From Peribacillus butanolivorans (lineage in GTDB: Bacteria; Bacillota; Bacilli; Bacillales; DSM-1321): a stretch of 64,000 nucleotides of DNA. Position numbers and translations under genes: made by a program. Below, in pieces: positions 46,451 through 54,834 of this stretch (its first letter is position 1; every line of letters begins with the position of its first letter). The stretch spans positions 617,406 to 681,405 of the forward strand of contig NZ_LGYA01000001.1 in assembly GCF_001273755.1 (NCBI RefSeq), written 5' to 3'. The notes under the pieces are model-generated. The model had not been told where the DNA came from. It was given only the letters and a program-made list of their open reading frames with translations, and made no database searches.

Positions 46451-47827
46451 ATGATGGTTCAATTTGATAAAAGTGCATTACCCGTAGCAATTATAGGTGG
46501 GGGTCCTGTGGGGCTGGCCGCTGCCGCTCATTTACTAAAAAAAGGGGAGAAGTTTATCGTATTGGAAGCGGGGGATTCCGTTGGTTCGAGTATGTTGGAG
46601 TGGGGACACGTTCGAATGTTTTCTCCGTGGCAATATAACATCGATAAAGCAGCAAAGGAATTACTGGAAAACGCTGGATGGACGTCACCTGACGAAAATG
46701 CTTTGCCGACAGGTCGCGAACTGTTAGAAGAGTACCTTCTTCCGCTTAGTAACCTTCCAGAAATAAAAGAACAGATTATCTTACAGGCAAAAGTAGTCGG
46801 TGTTGCCAAAAAGGCTCACGATAAATTAAAAACAGGAAAACGGGACACGGTTCCCTTTCAACTGTTTGTAGAAGTGAATGGTGACACAACAGTCATTGAA
46901 GCGAAAGCTGTCATTGATTCCTCAGGTACTTGGACCAATCCAAACCCGATCCTTTCAAATGGAATTTGGACGAATGCGGAGAAACAATTACACAATCAAA
47001 TCCACTATGGCATTCCTAACGTCGTACAACTAGAAAACAGATATCAAAATAAAACCACCGTGGTGATCGGAAGCGGTCATTCTGCCATAAATGCATTATT
47101 GGATCTGGCCACCTTACAGGAAAAATTTGCGGATACCAAGATCTACTGGGTTCTTCGTAAAAAACAGATCCATGAAGTGTACGGTGGGCAAGAAAACGAT
47201 GGCTTGGCAGCTCGTGGAGAATTGGGCATTAGAATTCAGCAATTAGTGGAGTCTGGACGAATCCATATTCTTACTCCCTTTCATATTAACGGCGTGTACC
47301 CAAGGAACGGTCAAATCACGGTGGTGGGAGAACTAAACGGAGAAGAATCCACAATCAGTGATATTGATGAAATCGTTGTGAGTACGGGTTTCAGACCTGA
47401 TACATCCTTTTTAAATGAAATTAGGATAAACCTTGATTCAGCTGTGGAAAGCATAGAAGCGCTTGCTCCGCTAATTGATCCTAATATTCATAGTTGTGGA
47501 ACCGTGCGGCCGCATGGTGAACAAGAATTACGGCACCCTGAAAAGAACTTCTACATTGTTGGCATGAAGAGTTATGGAAGAGCACCTACATTCTTACTGG
47601 CGACAGGCTACGAACAAGTTCGTTCCGTGGTGGCTTATCTTACTGGGGAAGTAGAAGGGGCAAAAGAAGTACACTTGGAACTCCCTGAAACTGGAGTTTG
47701 CAGTACGAATCTAGCTTCTAGTTGCTACGACTCTGATACTCCAGCAACTGAAACAAAGGGCAGTTCATGCTGTGACAGTCCCGTTCTAGCGAGATTGGAA
47801 ATTAAAAATAATTCTTGTTGTGAATAA
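46451..47827 (+). CDS. FAD/NAD(P)-binding oxidoreductase of arsenic loci, Cys-Cys tail
   Basis: The 458-residue protein has an FAD-binding GGGPVGLAAAAHLLKKG near residues 16-32, a second dinucleotide site VVIGSGHSAINALLDL near residue 205 and VSTGFRPD near residue 315, like flavin monooxygenases and thioredoxin-reductase-type oxidoreductases. The C-terminal 45 residues are a cysteine-rich tail with GSSCCDSP and NNSCCE. Homologous flavoproteins accompany ars genes (ArsO-type); the reaction is not known to me. One of two tandem ATGs after GGAGGG starts it. A decayed copy of its 3' half lies at 38710-39014. Confidence 0.8.
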   Translation: MMVQFDKSALPVAIIGGGPVGLAAAAHLLKKGEKFIVLEAGDSVGSSMLEWGHVRMFSPWQYNIDKAAKELLENAGWTSPDENALPTGRELLEEYLLPLSNLPEIKEQIILQAKVVGVAKKAHDKLKTGKRDTVPFQLFVEVNGDTTVIEAKAVIDSSGTWTNPNPILSNGIWTNAEKQLHNQIHYGIPNVVQLENRYQNKTTVVIGSGHSAINALLDLATLQEKFADTKIYWVLRKKQIHEVYGGQENDGLAARGELGIRIQQLVESGRIHILTPFHINGVYPRNGQITVVGELNGEESTISDIDEIVVSTGFRPDTSFLNEIRINLDSAVESIEALAPLIDPNIHSCGTVRPHGEQELRHPEKNFYIVGMKSYGRAPTFLLATGYEQVRSVVAYLTGEVEGAKEVHLELPETGVCSTNLASSCYDSDTPATETKGSSCCDSPVLARLEIKNNSCCE

Positions 47828-47830
47828 ACC

Positions 47831-47865
47831 AAAAGACCAGTCTGAAGTCAGGCTGGTCTTTTTAT
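47831..47865 (+). terminator. Terminator of the flavoprotein gene
   Basis: AAAAGACCAG / CTGGTCTTTT arms; copied in the remnant at 38980-39014. Confidence 0.85.
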
Positions 47866-47947
47866 ATGATACTTTTTATTTCGAGATGCAATATTAAATT
47901 ATTTTTGGATAGTCGGACCACTTATTGTGTCTTCTTTTGCCATATGG

Positions 47948-48025
47948 AACTAACGCACCCGTTAGTTCATTAAGAAAAGCGATTCTTATTAAAGAATCGC
48001 GCCCGATTATTGAAGTTTATGAGTT
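47948..48025. repeat. Dispersed intergenic double-hairpin repeat
   Basis: Two perfect hairpins in a row: AACTAACG/CGTTAGTT (47948-47967) and GCGATTCTT/AAGAATCGC (47979-48000), followed by GCCCGATTATTGAAG. Related, more decayed copies occur at 33890, 34548, 49605 and 57805. Confidence 0.55.
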
Positions 48026-48110
48026 TCTATTAGCGAATTTAGCTCAATAAAGGGTACCACCAACATTTTATCCTGTGGGAACTAAGATGGGAAACTTCAT
48101 TGTGATGCAT

Positions 48111-48569
48111 TCAAATTTTTTCAAGCTGCCCTTTTAATTCAACCAACTTATTCTTAATAAACGGAGCTGTTTCTTCAGGCAACTGTTCTAATTTAAAAAA
48201 TTCAGCTTCAATTTCTTGATTTTCATCAGGCGTTACTTCTCCTTTATAGTCTGTACATAAGTATCCTATCGCAACGATGTGATACTCATCTTCACCGTCC
48301 TCTGGCTTCATATAGAGTTCCAGACCAGAATAAACACCAAATAATTGTAATGAATTTATTGTTAGCCCTAAATCATCTTGTACATTTCTTTTAATAGATT
48401 CCTCAACTGACTCATTTAATTGCAAAATTCTGCCAGGAATTCCCCGAGTTGCACCTGAATATCTATTCAGTAAAATTTCTCCTTTATTATTTATAATGGC
48501 TACACTTGGCCGCACCACTATCAGTGGAGAATTTCCAATCATTTCTCTTATATCTTCACAATAACCCAT
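48111..48569 (-). CDS. Nudix-fold protein with an altered Nudix box
   Basis: The 152-residue protein has a Nudix-like core (VRPSVAIINNKGEILLNRYSG near residue 20-40). Its box reads GRILQLNESVEESIKRNVQDDLGL (in parts, about residues 49-72), so the usual REUxEE metal motif is RNVQDD and the leading GG is lost. Catalysis may be weak or changed; it could act as a binding protein. Substrate unknown. A GGAGGG site precedes the ATG. It is the last gene of a minus-strand unit with the CopZ-like chaperone (10-base gap) and merR. Confidence 0.8.
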   Translation of the reverse strand: MGYCEDIREMIGNSPLIVVRPSVAIINNKGEILLNRYSGATRGIPGRILQLNESVEESIKRNVQDDLGLTINSLQLFGVYSGLELYMKPEDGEDEYHIVAIGYLCTDYKGEVTPDENQEIEAEFFKLEQLPEETAPFIKNKLVELKGQLEKI

Positions 48570-48578
48570 AAAACCCTC

Positions 48579-49040
48579 CTATGAAAATTGATTAATAAAC
48601 TTTGTAACATTTCCTAAACAACAACTACCTTGAGGGTTGTTTACCTCACACCCACATCGGTTTTCTTTTATATTTTCGCGAATATGTTCTACTGGATTAG
48701 GAGTAAGTCCTTTTTCCGCATATTGTTTAATTTTTTCTTTTGTCCAATCAAAACAATAACAAATTGGTGTAGTTGCTGAGTCATCTTTTTGATGAATAGC
48801 TACCTTTATATCAGATACAAGGTACTTTTTATTATTCGTATCAAAATAGACTACATTACAATCTTCAGTTGAACAAAAATACTGAATTTCTTTAGAGTTC
48901 AATGTTTCTAATGCAGATGGTTTAAGCAATGATTTTAAAGTAATCAACTTTACATTTCTAGCTTTATTTTTACATGATGGACACTCACCATTATTTTTAA
49001 TTTTTATTTCTTTAAGGTTGCTACAACAATCTTCCATCAT
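48579..49040 (-). CDS. CopZ-type iron-sulfur/zinc metallochaperone
   Basis: The start at 49040 (or the next codon) follows AAAGGTGG; an upstream frame overlaps merR and is rejected. The 153-residue protein has MEDCCSN at the start, CPSCKNKARNV near residue 21, FCSTEDCNVVYFD near residue 58 and ICYCFDWTKE near residue 94, then NRCGCEV and GSCCLGN near the end. This is the zinc plus [2Fe-2S] domain pattern of archaeal-type CopZ chaperones, here without the HMA domain. It is controlled by the Bacillus-type MerR encoded just upstream and probably handles a thiophilic metal. Confidence 0.75.
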   Translation of the reverse strand: MMEDCCSNLKEIKIKNNGECPSCKNKARNVKLITLKSLLKPSALETLNSKEIQYFCSTEDCNVVYFDTNNKKYLVSDIKVAIHQKDDSATTPICYCFDWTKEKIKQYAEKGLTPNPVEHIRENIKENRCGCEVNNPQGSCCLGNVTKFINQFS

Positions 49041-49050
49041 TTTTCCACCT

Positions 49051-49488
49051 TTACATTTTATTATTTCTATAAATATTTTTCTGTTTCTTTTCTTCATACA
49101 TTAAAGTTTCAATAATAGGACATTCGTAAATATCTTTGTTTTCAGGACATCTTTCTTTAAGGTCTATCAACATTTGTTCAATTTTTATAAGATCTTCAAT
49201 TTTACGCTGGATGTCCTCTAATTTAAGAACGGTGAAATCATATATGTCACGGCACTTTTCTTCATTGCGATCGACAACCACTAGCAATTTATCAATTTCA
49301 TTTAAGGTAAATCCCAATTCCTGCATCCGTTTTATGAAATTCAATCGATCGCCCGTTTGTTGGGAATACATTCGGTATCCTTTTTCGGTACGATTAGGCT
49401 CTGGAATTAAGCCTAAACGCTCATAATATCGAATGGTCTCCTTGTTAACGCCACACTTTTCAGCTAGTTCTCCAATACGATATTGCAT
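49051..49488 (-). CDS. merR: MerR mercury-responsive regulator (Bacillus type)
   Basis: The ATG at 49488 follows GAGGTGAG. The 145-residue protein has the MerR helix-turn-helix (IGELAEKCGVNKETIRYYERLGLIPEP, in parts, residues 5-31) and the mercury-binding cysteines at 79, 114 and 123, the positions known for the Bacillus RC607 regulator, with the conserved ERCPENKDIYECPIIETLM end. It binds a dyad between long-spaced promoter elements and activates on Hg(II). No merA, merT or merP is in the window; its visible targets are the CopZ-like chaperone and the Nudix-like gene. Confidence 0.92.
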   Translation of the reverse strand: MQYRIGELAEKCGVNKETIRYYERLGLIPEPNRTEKGYRMYSQQTGDRLNFIKRMQELGFTLNEIDKLLVVVDRNEEKCRDIYDFTVLKLEDIQRKIEDLIKIEQMLIDLKERCPENKDIYECPIIETLMYEEKKQKNIYRNNKM

Positions 49489-49506
49489 ATATCTCACCTC
49501 ATATAA

Positions 49507-49538
49507 AGTATAAACCCTGTACCATAGTACAGGGTCAA
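49507..49538 (-). promoter_or_regulatory. MerR-type promoter-operator
   Basis: On the minus strand TTGACC (49533-49538) and TATACT (49507-49512) are 20 bases apart, the overlong spacing typical of MerR promoters. The spacer holds the perfect dyad ACCCTGTAC-N4-GTACAGGGT (49514-49535). Confidence 0.9.
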
Positions 49539-49604
49539 GGGAAGTATTATTTACTATATTATCGATCTACTTTCTTTAACTAAACTACCATTTTTTAGTA
49601 AGCC

Positions 49605-49720
49605 TTATTCAACAATATGGCCCAATTGTTGAACAAAGATCAAACAGCACTTTTCAACTAATCTGCCCCATTAGTTCATCAAGAAAATCAATAACACCCT
49701 TTATGAAACATCATTAAGCA
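49605..49720. repeat. Dispersed hairpin repeat, decayed copy
   Basis: AACAAT...ATTGTT and AACTAAT...ATTAGTT hairpins joined by GTTGAAC/GTTCATCAAG sequence, related to 47948-48025. It lies between divergent merR and arsR units and may separate them. Confidence 0.45.
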
Positions 49721-49792
49721 GACTCATATTTAAAATTATATTGTTGAATATTTATTACTTGATTAAATAAGAATATACTTATACAATGATAT

Positions 49793-49822
49793 TAAATAAC
49801 TATATAAGCATATGATTATTTA
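49793..49822 (+). promoter_or_regulatory. Putative ArsR operator
   Basis: TAAATAA (49793-49799) and TTATTTA (49816-49822) flank an AT-rich core, 25 bases before the arsR start. The match to known ArsR sites is only approximate. Confidence 0.4.
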
Positions 49823-49846
49823 TTCGATTAGGCTAGGAGGGATAAA

Positions 49847-50194
49847 ATGCAAACGAATGAAGCGTTGGATATAGAAGCTACGGCAAACGTTCTTAAACTT
49901 TTAGGTGATAAAACACGTTTGACCATGGTGAAAATTATGTCTGAACATGAATGTTGTGTCTGTGAATTTGTAGACCTATTTGATATGAGCCAACCTGCTA
50001 TTAGCCAACATTTACGAAAGTTGAAAGATAGCGGAATTGTGAATGAAGCGAGAAGGGGACAATGGATATTTTACTCGTTAAATCAAACATCCGCTTATTA
50101 CTCATTTATTCAAACAGTTATCAAGGATTTGCCAAGTCAAGCATTTAAAGTAGAAGAATTAACAGCACAAGGAAAACGAATTTGTTGTGACTAA
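49847..50194 (+). CDS. arsR: ArsR arsenical-responsive repressor
   Basis: The 115-residue winged-helix protein has the metalloid site ECCVCEF (Cys36, Cys37, Cys39) next to the recognition helix [13 protein letters not shown], the classic ELCVCD-type site that binds As(III) or Sb(III). The C-terminus ends KRICCD, adding a vicinal pair. A GGAGGG site precedes the ATG and the arsB gene starts 17 bases downstream. It should repress arsRBC until arsenite binds. Confidence 0.95.
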   Translation: MQTNEALDIEATANVLKLLGDKTRLTMVKIMSEHECCVCEFVDLFDMSQPAISQHLRKLKDSGIVNEARRGQWIFYSLNQTSAYYSFIQTVIKDLPSQAFKVEELTAQGKRICCD

Positions 50195-50211
50195 CGAGGA
50201 GGAGAACATCA

Positions 50212-51510
50212 GTGGGTTCTGTTTTATTAGCTAGTATCATCTTTTTGCTGACGTTGACACTCGTCATCTGGCAACCCAAAGGATTGTCAATCGGATGGTC
50301 AGCATGCGGGGGTGCGGTACTTGCCTTACTAGTTGGGGTTGTTGACTTCAATGATGTAATTGCCGTTACGGGTATTGTATGGAACGCGACGTTGGCATTC
50401 ATTGCTATTATTATTATTTCTTTGATTTTAGATGAAATTGGTTTCTTTGAATGGGCAGCTCTACATATGGCTAGAGCGGCTAAGGGAAATGGAGTAAGGA
50501 TGTTTGTGTATGTGAGCATTCTGGGAGCCCTAGTCGCTGCGTTCTTCGCAAATGATGGAGCCGCTCTCATCTTAACTCCGATTGTTTTGGCAATGGTTCG
50601 AAACTTGAAGTTGGAAGAGAAAATGATCTTCCCATTTATCATCGCGAGTGGGTTTATTGCGGACACTACATCCTTACCGCTTGTGGTAAGTAATTTGGTC
50701 AACATTGTTTCTGCGGACTTTTTTGATATCGGGTTTATTGAGTTCGCCTCTAGAATGATCGTTCCCAACCTGTTTTCATTAGCAGCAAGCATCCTGGTAT
50801 TATATTTGTATTTCAGAAAGAGCATTCCGAAGAATTATGATATAGCTCAATTAAAGATGCCAGTCGATGCCATTCGGGATGTAAAAATGTTTCGCCTGTC
50901 TGGGATTGTTTTAGGTGTCCTGTTGGTAGGCTATTTTATCAGTGAATTTTTCAACATTCCTGTATCCATCATTGCAGGTGTTATCGCCATTTTCTTCTTG
51001 TTTATGGCAAGACGAAGTCCAGCTGTTAATACCAAGACCGTTGTAAAAGGCGCACCATGGGCGATTGTGTTCTTCTCCATTGGAATGTATGTCGTGGTGT
51101 ATGGATTGAGAAACGTTGGATTGACGAACATTTTAGCTGATCTTATCCAAGTGACGGCCGATCAAGGATTATTCGCTGCTACTGTCGGGATGGGCTTCAT
51201 TGCCGCCATTCTCTCATCGCTTATGAATAACATGCCGACGGTCATGATAGACGCTCTTGCAATTGATAGTACCAATACAACAGGTGCGATTAGGGAAGCC
51301 CTTATTTATGCAAATGTCATAGGTTCGGACTTAGGACCGAAAATTACACCGATTGGTTCTTTGGCTACATTATTGTGGCTACATGTCCTTTCATTAAAAG
51401 GCGTGAAAATCTCATGGGGAACCTACTTTAAAACGGGAATCATCTTAACCATCCCAACATTGTTCATCACATTAGTTGGCTTATATATATGGTTGCTCAT
51501 TATTCATTAA
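50212..51510 (+). CDS. arsB: ArsB arsenite efflux permease
   Basis: The 432-residue membrane protein matches the ArsB family: [19 protein letters not shown] near residue 18, [17 protein letters not shown] near residue 120, [20 protein letters not shown] near residue 145 and [20 protein letters not shown] near residue 375. It extrudes arsenite (and antimonite) by exchange with protons, and can work alone or with ArsA; no arsA is present. Start is GTG after GAGGAGG. It ends 33 bases before arsC. Confidence 0.95.
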   Translation: MGSVLLASIIFLLTLTLVIWQPKGLSIGWSACGGAVLALLVGVVDFNDVIAVTGIVWNATLAFIAIIIISLILDEIGFFEWAALHMARAAKGNGVRMFVYVSILGALVAAFFANDGAALILTPIVLAMVRNLKLEEKMIFPFIIASGFIADTTSLPLVVSNLVNIVSADFFDIGFIEFASRMIVPNLFSLAASILVLYLYFRKSIPKNYDIAQLKMPVDAIRDVKMFRLSGIVLGVLLVGYFISEFFNIPVSIIAGVIAIFFLFMARRSPAVNTKTVVKGAPWAIVFFSIGMYVVVYGLRNVGLTNILADLIQVTADQGLFAATVGMGFIAAILSSLMNNMPTVMIDALAIDSTNTTGAIREALIYANVIGSDLGPKITPIGSLATLLWLHVLSLKGVKISWGTYFKTGIILTIPTLFITLVGLYIWLLIIH

Positions 51511-51543
51511 ACACATACTTTACTTTAAAAGGAGAGGTACAAT

Positions 51544-51963
51544 ATGGCTAAAAAAACCCTTTACTTTTTATGTACAGGTAACTCTTGCAGAAGCCAAATG
51601 GCAGAGGCATGGGGCAAGAAATATTTAGGAAACGAATGGGAAGTGCTTAGTGCAGGAATTGAAGCCCATGGGTTAAATCCAAATGCCGTAAAGGCAATGA
51701 ATGAAGTTGGAGTGGATATTTCCAATCAGTCATCAGATATCATCGACACTGACATTTTAAATAATGCAGATTTTGTTGTGACTTTATGTGGTGATGCAGC
51801 AGACAAATGTCCAATGACGCCACGGCATGTTAAACGTGAACACTGGGGCTTTGATGACCCAGCTAAAGCGGAAGGAACAGATGAAGAAAAATGGGCTACT
51901 TTCCAACGTGTTCGTGATGAAATCGGAGCAAGAATTGAACGTTTCTCTAAAACAGGCGTATAA
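51544..51963 (+). CDS. arsC: Thioredoxin-coupled arsenate reductase
   Basis: The 139-residue protein has the low-molecular-weight phosphatase-type loop CTGNSCRS (Cys10, Cys15, Arg16) and the redox cysteines Cys82 and Cys89 in [10 protein letters not shown], as in S. aureus pI258 and B. subtilis ArsC. It reduces arsenate to arsenite with thioredoxin, feeding ArsB. An AAGGAGAGG site precedes the ATG. It is the last intact gene of arsRBC and is followed by an arsD remnant. Confidence 0.96.
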   Translation: MAKKTLYFLCTGNSCRSQMAEAWGKKYLGNEWEVLSAGIEAHGLNPNAVKAMNEVGVDISNQSSDIIDTDILNNADFVVTLCGDAADKCPMTPRHVKREHWGFDDPAKAEGTDEEKWATFQRVRDEIGARIERFSKTGV

Positions 51964-51971
51964 ATAACATT

Positions 51972-52006
51972 GAAAAGCCGCGAGTGATCTCTTGGCTTTC
52001 GTTTTA
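51972..52006 (+). terminator. Terminator after arsC
   Basis: GAAAAGCC / GGCTTTC arms with some mismatches inside and TTTT after. Its position ahead of the arsD remnant suggests the remnant is weakly transcribed. Confidence 0.55.
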
Positions 52007-52054
52007 TCCATAGCATAAGTAAATGATTATATATTGAGGGGAGATGAGCTAGTG

Positions 52055-52200
52055 ATGAAAGTTGAAAACTTTGATCCGTCAATGTGTTGTTCAACTCCAC
52101 CGGTGTTTGCGGGCGAAGTATTGATCCTGAATTAACAAGGGTGGCTATAAGTGCCTTCAACAGAGAAAATACATATACCGAAACACTCGACTCTACTTAA
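52055..52200 (+). pseudogene. arsD: arsD remnant (frameshifted and truncated)
   Basis: After GAGGGGAG a frame reads KVENFDPSMCCSTPPVF, the ArsD start with its vicinal cysteines, then stops at 52135. A shifted frame continues IDPELTRVAISAFNRENTY to a stop at 52200, where ArsD normally has VDPELxRVAxAL. So a small indel broke it and the C-terminal half is lost. ArsD is the arsenite chaperone for ArsA, which is also absent. Confidence 0.75.
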
Positions 52201-52225
52201 GACATAAGCATTAAGTTTCAATACA

Positions 52226-52256
52226 AAGAGCTGCCAATTCGGCAGCTCTCTTCTTA
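52226..52256. terminator. Bidirectional terminator
   Basis: AGAGCTGCC / GGCAGCTCT arms; serves the lipoprotein gene on the minus strand. Confidence 0.8.
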
Positions 52257-52257
52257 A

Positions 52258-53013
52258 TTAAATTTTAATATTAACTTTTGCATCTTTTTGAAGCTCTTCC
52301 ACATGTTTCACAAGCTTTTCTTGTTTCTTTTGTTGCTCTAGTTGCTTCTGGATTTGCGGCTTCATTTTTTCAAGTTTCTGTGCCTCTTGCCCACTTGCCT
52401 TCGCTTGCTCCTTAACCTGGTCGTAATACTTTTCAATTTCTTCATCTGTTGCTTCTTCTACTTTAATCTCTTTATCAACGTACTTCGTATACGGAATATT
52501 TTCAGCGATCTGAGTTTTCAACTTTTCCAAATTCAACCCCTCTTGTTTCATCGCTTCATTAAATTTCTCATCATTCTCGAATCGGCCTTTCATTTCTGCA
52601 AGTTGCTTTTCGATTTCATCCTTGGAGGCTGTGTAGCCCTTTTTATCAGCTGCTTGAAGCAGCAGTCTTTGCCCCACTAAAGAATTGATCGTTTGCTCTT
52701 TAATTTGTTCGGCTACTTTCTTCGAGGTTGGGTCTTGTCCCAATTGTTGCATCTGCATTTGTGTCGTAGACAGCAAGCTATTATATTCCGCACCTGAAAT
52801 TTTCTCGTCATTGACGATGGCCACCGTTTTCTTTTCATCTACCTTTTGCTTGTCTAGTTCTTTCTGCAATTCTTCCATCTGTTTTTGCTGATCCTCAGTT
52901 GTTTTAGCCGTCTCTTTCTCGTCATTTTTTTTACCAGCTTCATCGTTCGAACCACAAGCTGTTAAAACAACTGCCAATAATCCAATAACGATAGGGTACA
53001 ATAGTTTCTTCAT
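52258..53013 (-). CDS. SurA_N-domain lipoprotein (PrsA-like foldase without PPIase domain)
   Basis: The 251-residue protein has a lipobox VLTACGS (lipidated Cys near residue 20), a long charged, coiled-coil-like region (residues 25-60, rich in K, E, Q), and a SurA/PrsA N-terminal-type domain with VAIVNDEKISGAEYNSLL and NSLVGQRLLLQAADKKGY. The parvulin isomerase domain of PrsA is missing. It probably acts as an extracytoplasmic chaperone on the membrane surface. A GAGGAGA site precedes the ATG. Alone in its unit. Confidence 0.85.
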   Translation of the reverse strand: MKKLLYPIVIGLLAVVLTACGSNDEAGKKNDEKETAKTTEDQQKQMEELQKELDKQKVDEKKTVAIVNDEKISGAEYNSLLSTTQMQMQQLGQDPTSKKVAEQIKEQTINSLVGQRLLLQAADKKGYTASKDEIEKQLAEMKGRFENDEKFNEAMKQEGLNLEKLKTQIAENIPYTKYVDKEIKVEEATDEEIEKYYDQVKEQAKASGQEAQKLEKMKPQIQKQLEQQKKQEKLVKHVEELQKDAKVNIKI

Positions 53014-53223
53014 ATTCGGTCTCCTCTCGTATTCGAAACTAAAAAATCATCTAATGCGCATTATAAAGGAATTTCCCTTTAAAACACAATATAATCATTC
53101 TTTTTTCCAGAAAACAGGAAGATAGTTTAGGCATTACCTCATTTAAAAGGTGAAACTTTCTAGGAAACTGAATCCATTTACCCTTCATAGATTCAATAAG
53201 CTGAAAAGAGATAGTAAGGCCGG

Positions 53224-53345
53224 CATACACGAACAAAAGGGAAAGTATTTCGATCCATCCATAGCGGAGACTTTCATAGACTATTTTTTATGAGCAAAGA
53301 TCTGATTGTTTAACAAGATACATATAGAAACGCCTGGGATTGTAT
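53224..53345 (+). repeat. Left copy of a direct repeat: 3' fragment of the HD-GYP gene
   Basis: About 120 bases match 55758-55877 (end of the HD-GYP gene and beyond) with a few substitutions and two short indels; the coding frame is broken. The rest of 53014-53548 holds no supported gene. Confidence 0.85.
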
Positions 53346-53548
53346 TTAAGTAGTTGATAAAAGGTTTCATATCCTACTTAATAATGAAACGTTTTAATTA
53401 GCTATTTCAGAATTATTATTTGATAGAACAGAAAACTTTGTGAAAATCCCTTGAATTGTCATATATATGGATATAAGTAACTACTGTATCTAAGTTTTAT
53501 ATGGTATTATATACCTGGTAATTAGAATGTAGTTCAGGAGGAAATTCA

Positions 53549-54815
53549 TTGTTTTTGAAGAGATTCAATTCACAAAAAGAAAGCATAGTTAACATAGCAG
53601 GGAATGCTAAATTGGATATACCTAGGGGGACGGAGATTGAAAATCAAGTGCAAATGATTGGCCTAACTAAAGAGGATCTTCGAATCATGAACCGTTTACA
53701 GCCCATTGTCATTGAGAAAATTGATGATATCGTAAGTGAATTTTATAAAAATTTAGAAAATGAACCTTCCTTATTAACCATCATCCATGATAAGAGCTCG
53801 ATTGATCGATTAAGAAAAACCCTTAAAAAACATATTTCCGAGATGTTTGATGGTGTTATTGATCAGACCTATTTCGAAAAAAGGATACGGATTGCCCAGA
53901 TTCATGTCAAAATCGGACTTAAAACAAAATGGTATATGTGTGCCTTTCAGGATCTTCTCCTTTCTCTTACCACTATCATTGAAGAACACATAGAAGATCG
54001 AGTGGAAGCTTTTCTAGCTGTAAAGGCTGTAACTAATGCTGGAAGCGTATGATTCTGAAACGGAAAGATTGAGAGAACAAGAAGAAGAACAAAAAAAATG
54101 GATGAAGGAACGTGTGGCAAATTCTTCAGAAAACCTCGCGGCCATCTCCGAAGAGACTAATGCATCCTTCCAACAATTAAGGGTTCAGTCCCATGAAATC
54201 GTTACACTTGCAAACAAAGGGACTGCCTTATCAGTGCTTGCAGAAAAACGAGCTGGAAAAGGGAAAAATCAGCTAAGCAAACAAAATGATACGATGGTGA
54301 ATATCCATCAATCGGTCAATGATATATCAGGTGATGTAGAGGTCTTGCTCGAAATTTCGAATAGGATGCAGGTCATTGTGAATATAGTAACAAGCATTGC
54401 CGAACAAACAAATTTATTAGCTCTAAATGCGGCAATTGAAGCAGCACGAGCGGGTGACGCTGGAAAAGGTTTTGCTGTTGTAGCTGGAGAAGTTCGTAAG
54501 CTTTCCGAAGAAACTAAAAAGTCAGTAACAAACGTATCCACTTTAATCATAGAGACGAACGCTCAAGCTGGAAAATTAACACACTCTCTAGAAAACATTA
54601 GGGAGGCTGTAAAAGACGGTAATGAAAGCATGAAAGAAACGGAAAATCATTTTGAACAAATACTAAGAACGATGGGTGAAACGAAATTCCAAAATGACAA
54701 GATTGAAAATGAATTAGTTTCCTTTGTGAATGTGGTGAATGAATTAAGTCAAGCATTTGAAGAAGTAACTTTATCTGCCGATAGCCTTACCATGATTACA
54801 CAAGAAATGAAGTAA
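53549..54815 (+). pseudogene. HemAT-like globin-coupled chemoreceptor, frameshifted
   Basis: A TTG after AGGAGG starts a globin-sensor domain (about 160 residues, with IVSEFYKNLE, HISEMFDG and RIAQIHVKIGLKTKWYMCAFQ; the proximal heme histidine is in the IAQIHVKIGL segment) that stops at 54052. A second frame from about 54036 reads [17 protein letters not shown] and a methyl-accepting signalling domain with [19 protein letters not shown] and [16 protein letters not shown], ending at 54815. In HemAT these are one protein. A frameshift with loss of a few codons near 54035-54050 split it. Two coupled polypeptides remain possible because the second frame has an ATG at 54036. Confidence 0.8.
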
Positions 54816-54834
54816 TTTGATGGAGGTATAGACA

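Noticed and set aside
50145-50825. 226-codon minus-strand frame across arsB
   Set aside because: Antisense shadow of arsB; no start signal and no protein-family features.
53051-53236. 61-codon minus-strand frame left of the HD-GYP repeat
   Set aside because: No ribosome site, and its 5' part overlaps the duplicated HD-GYP fragment in the opposite sense.
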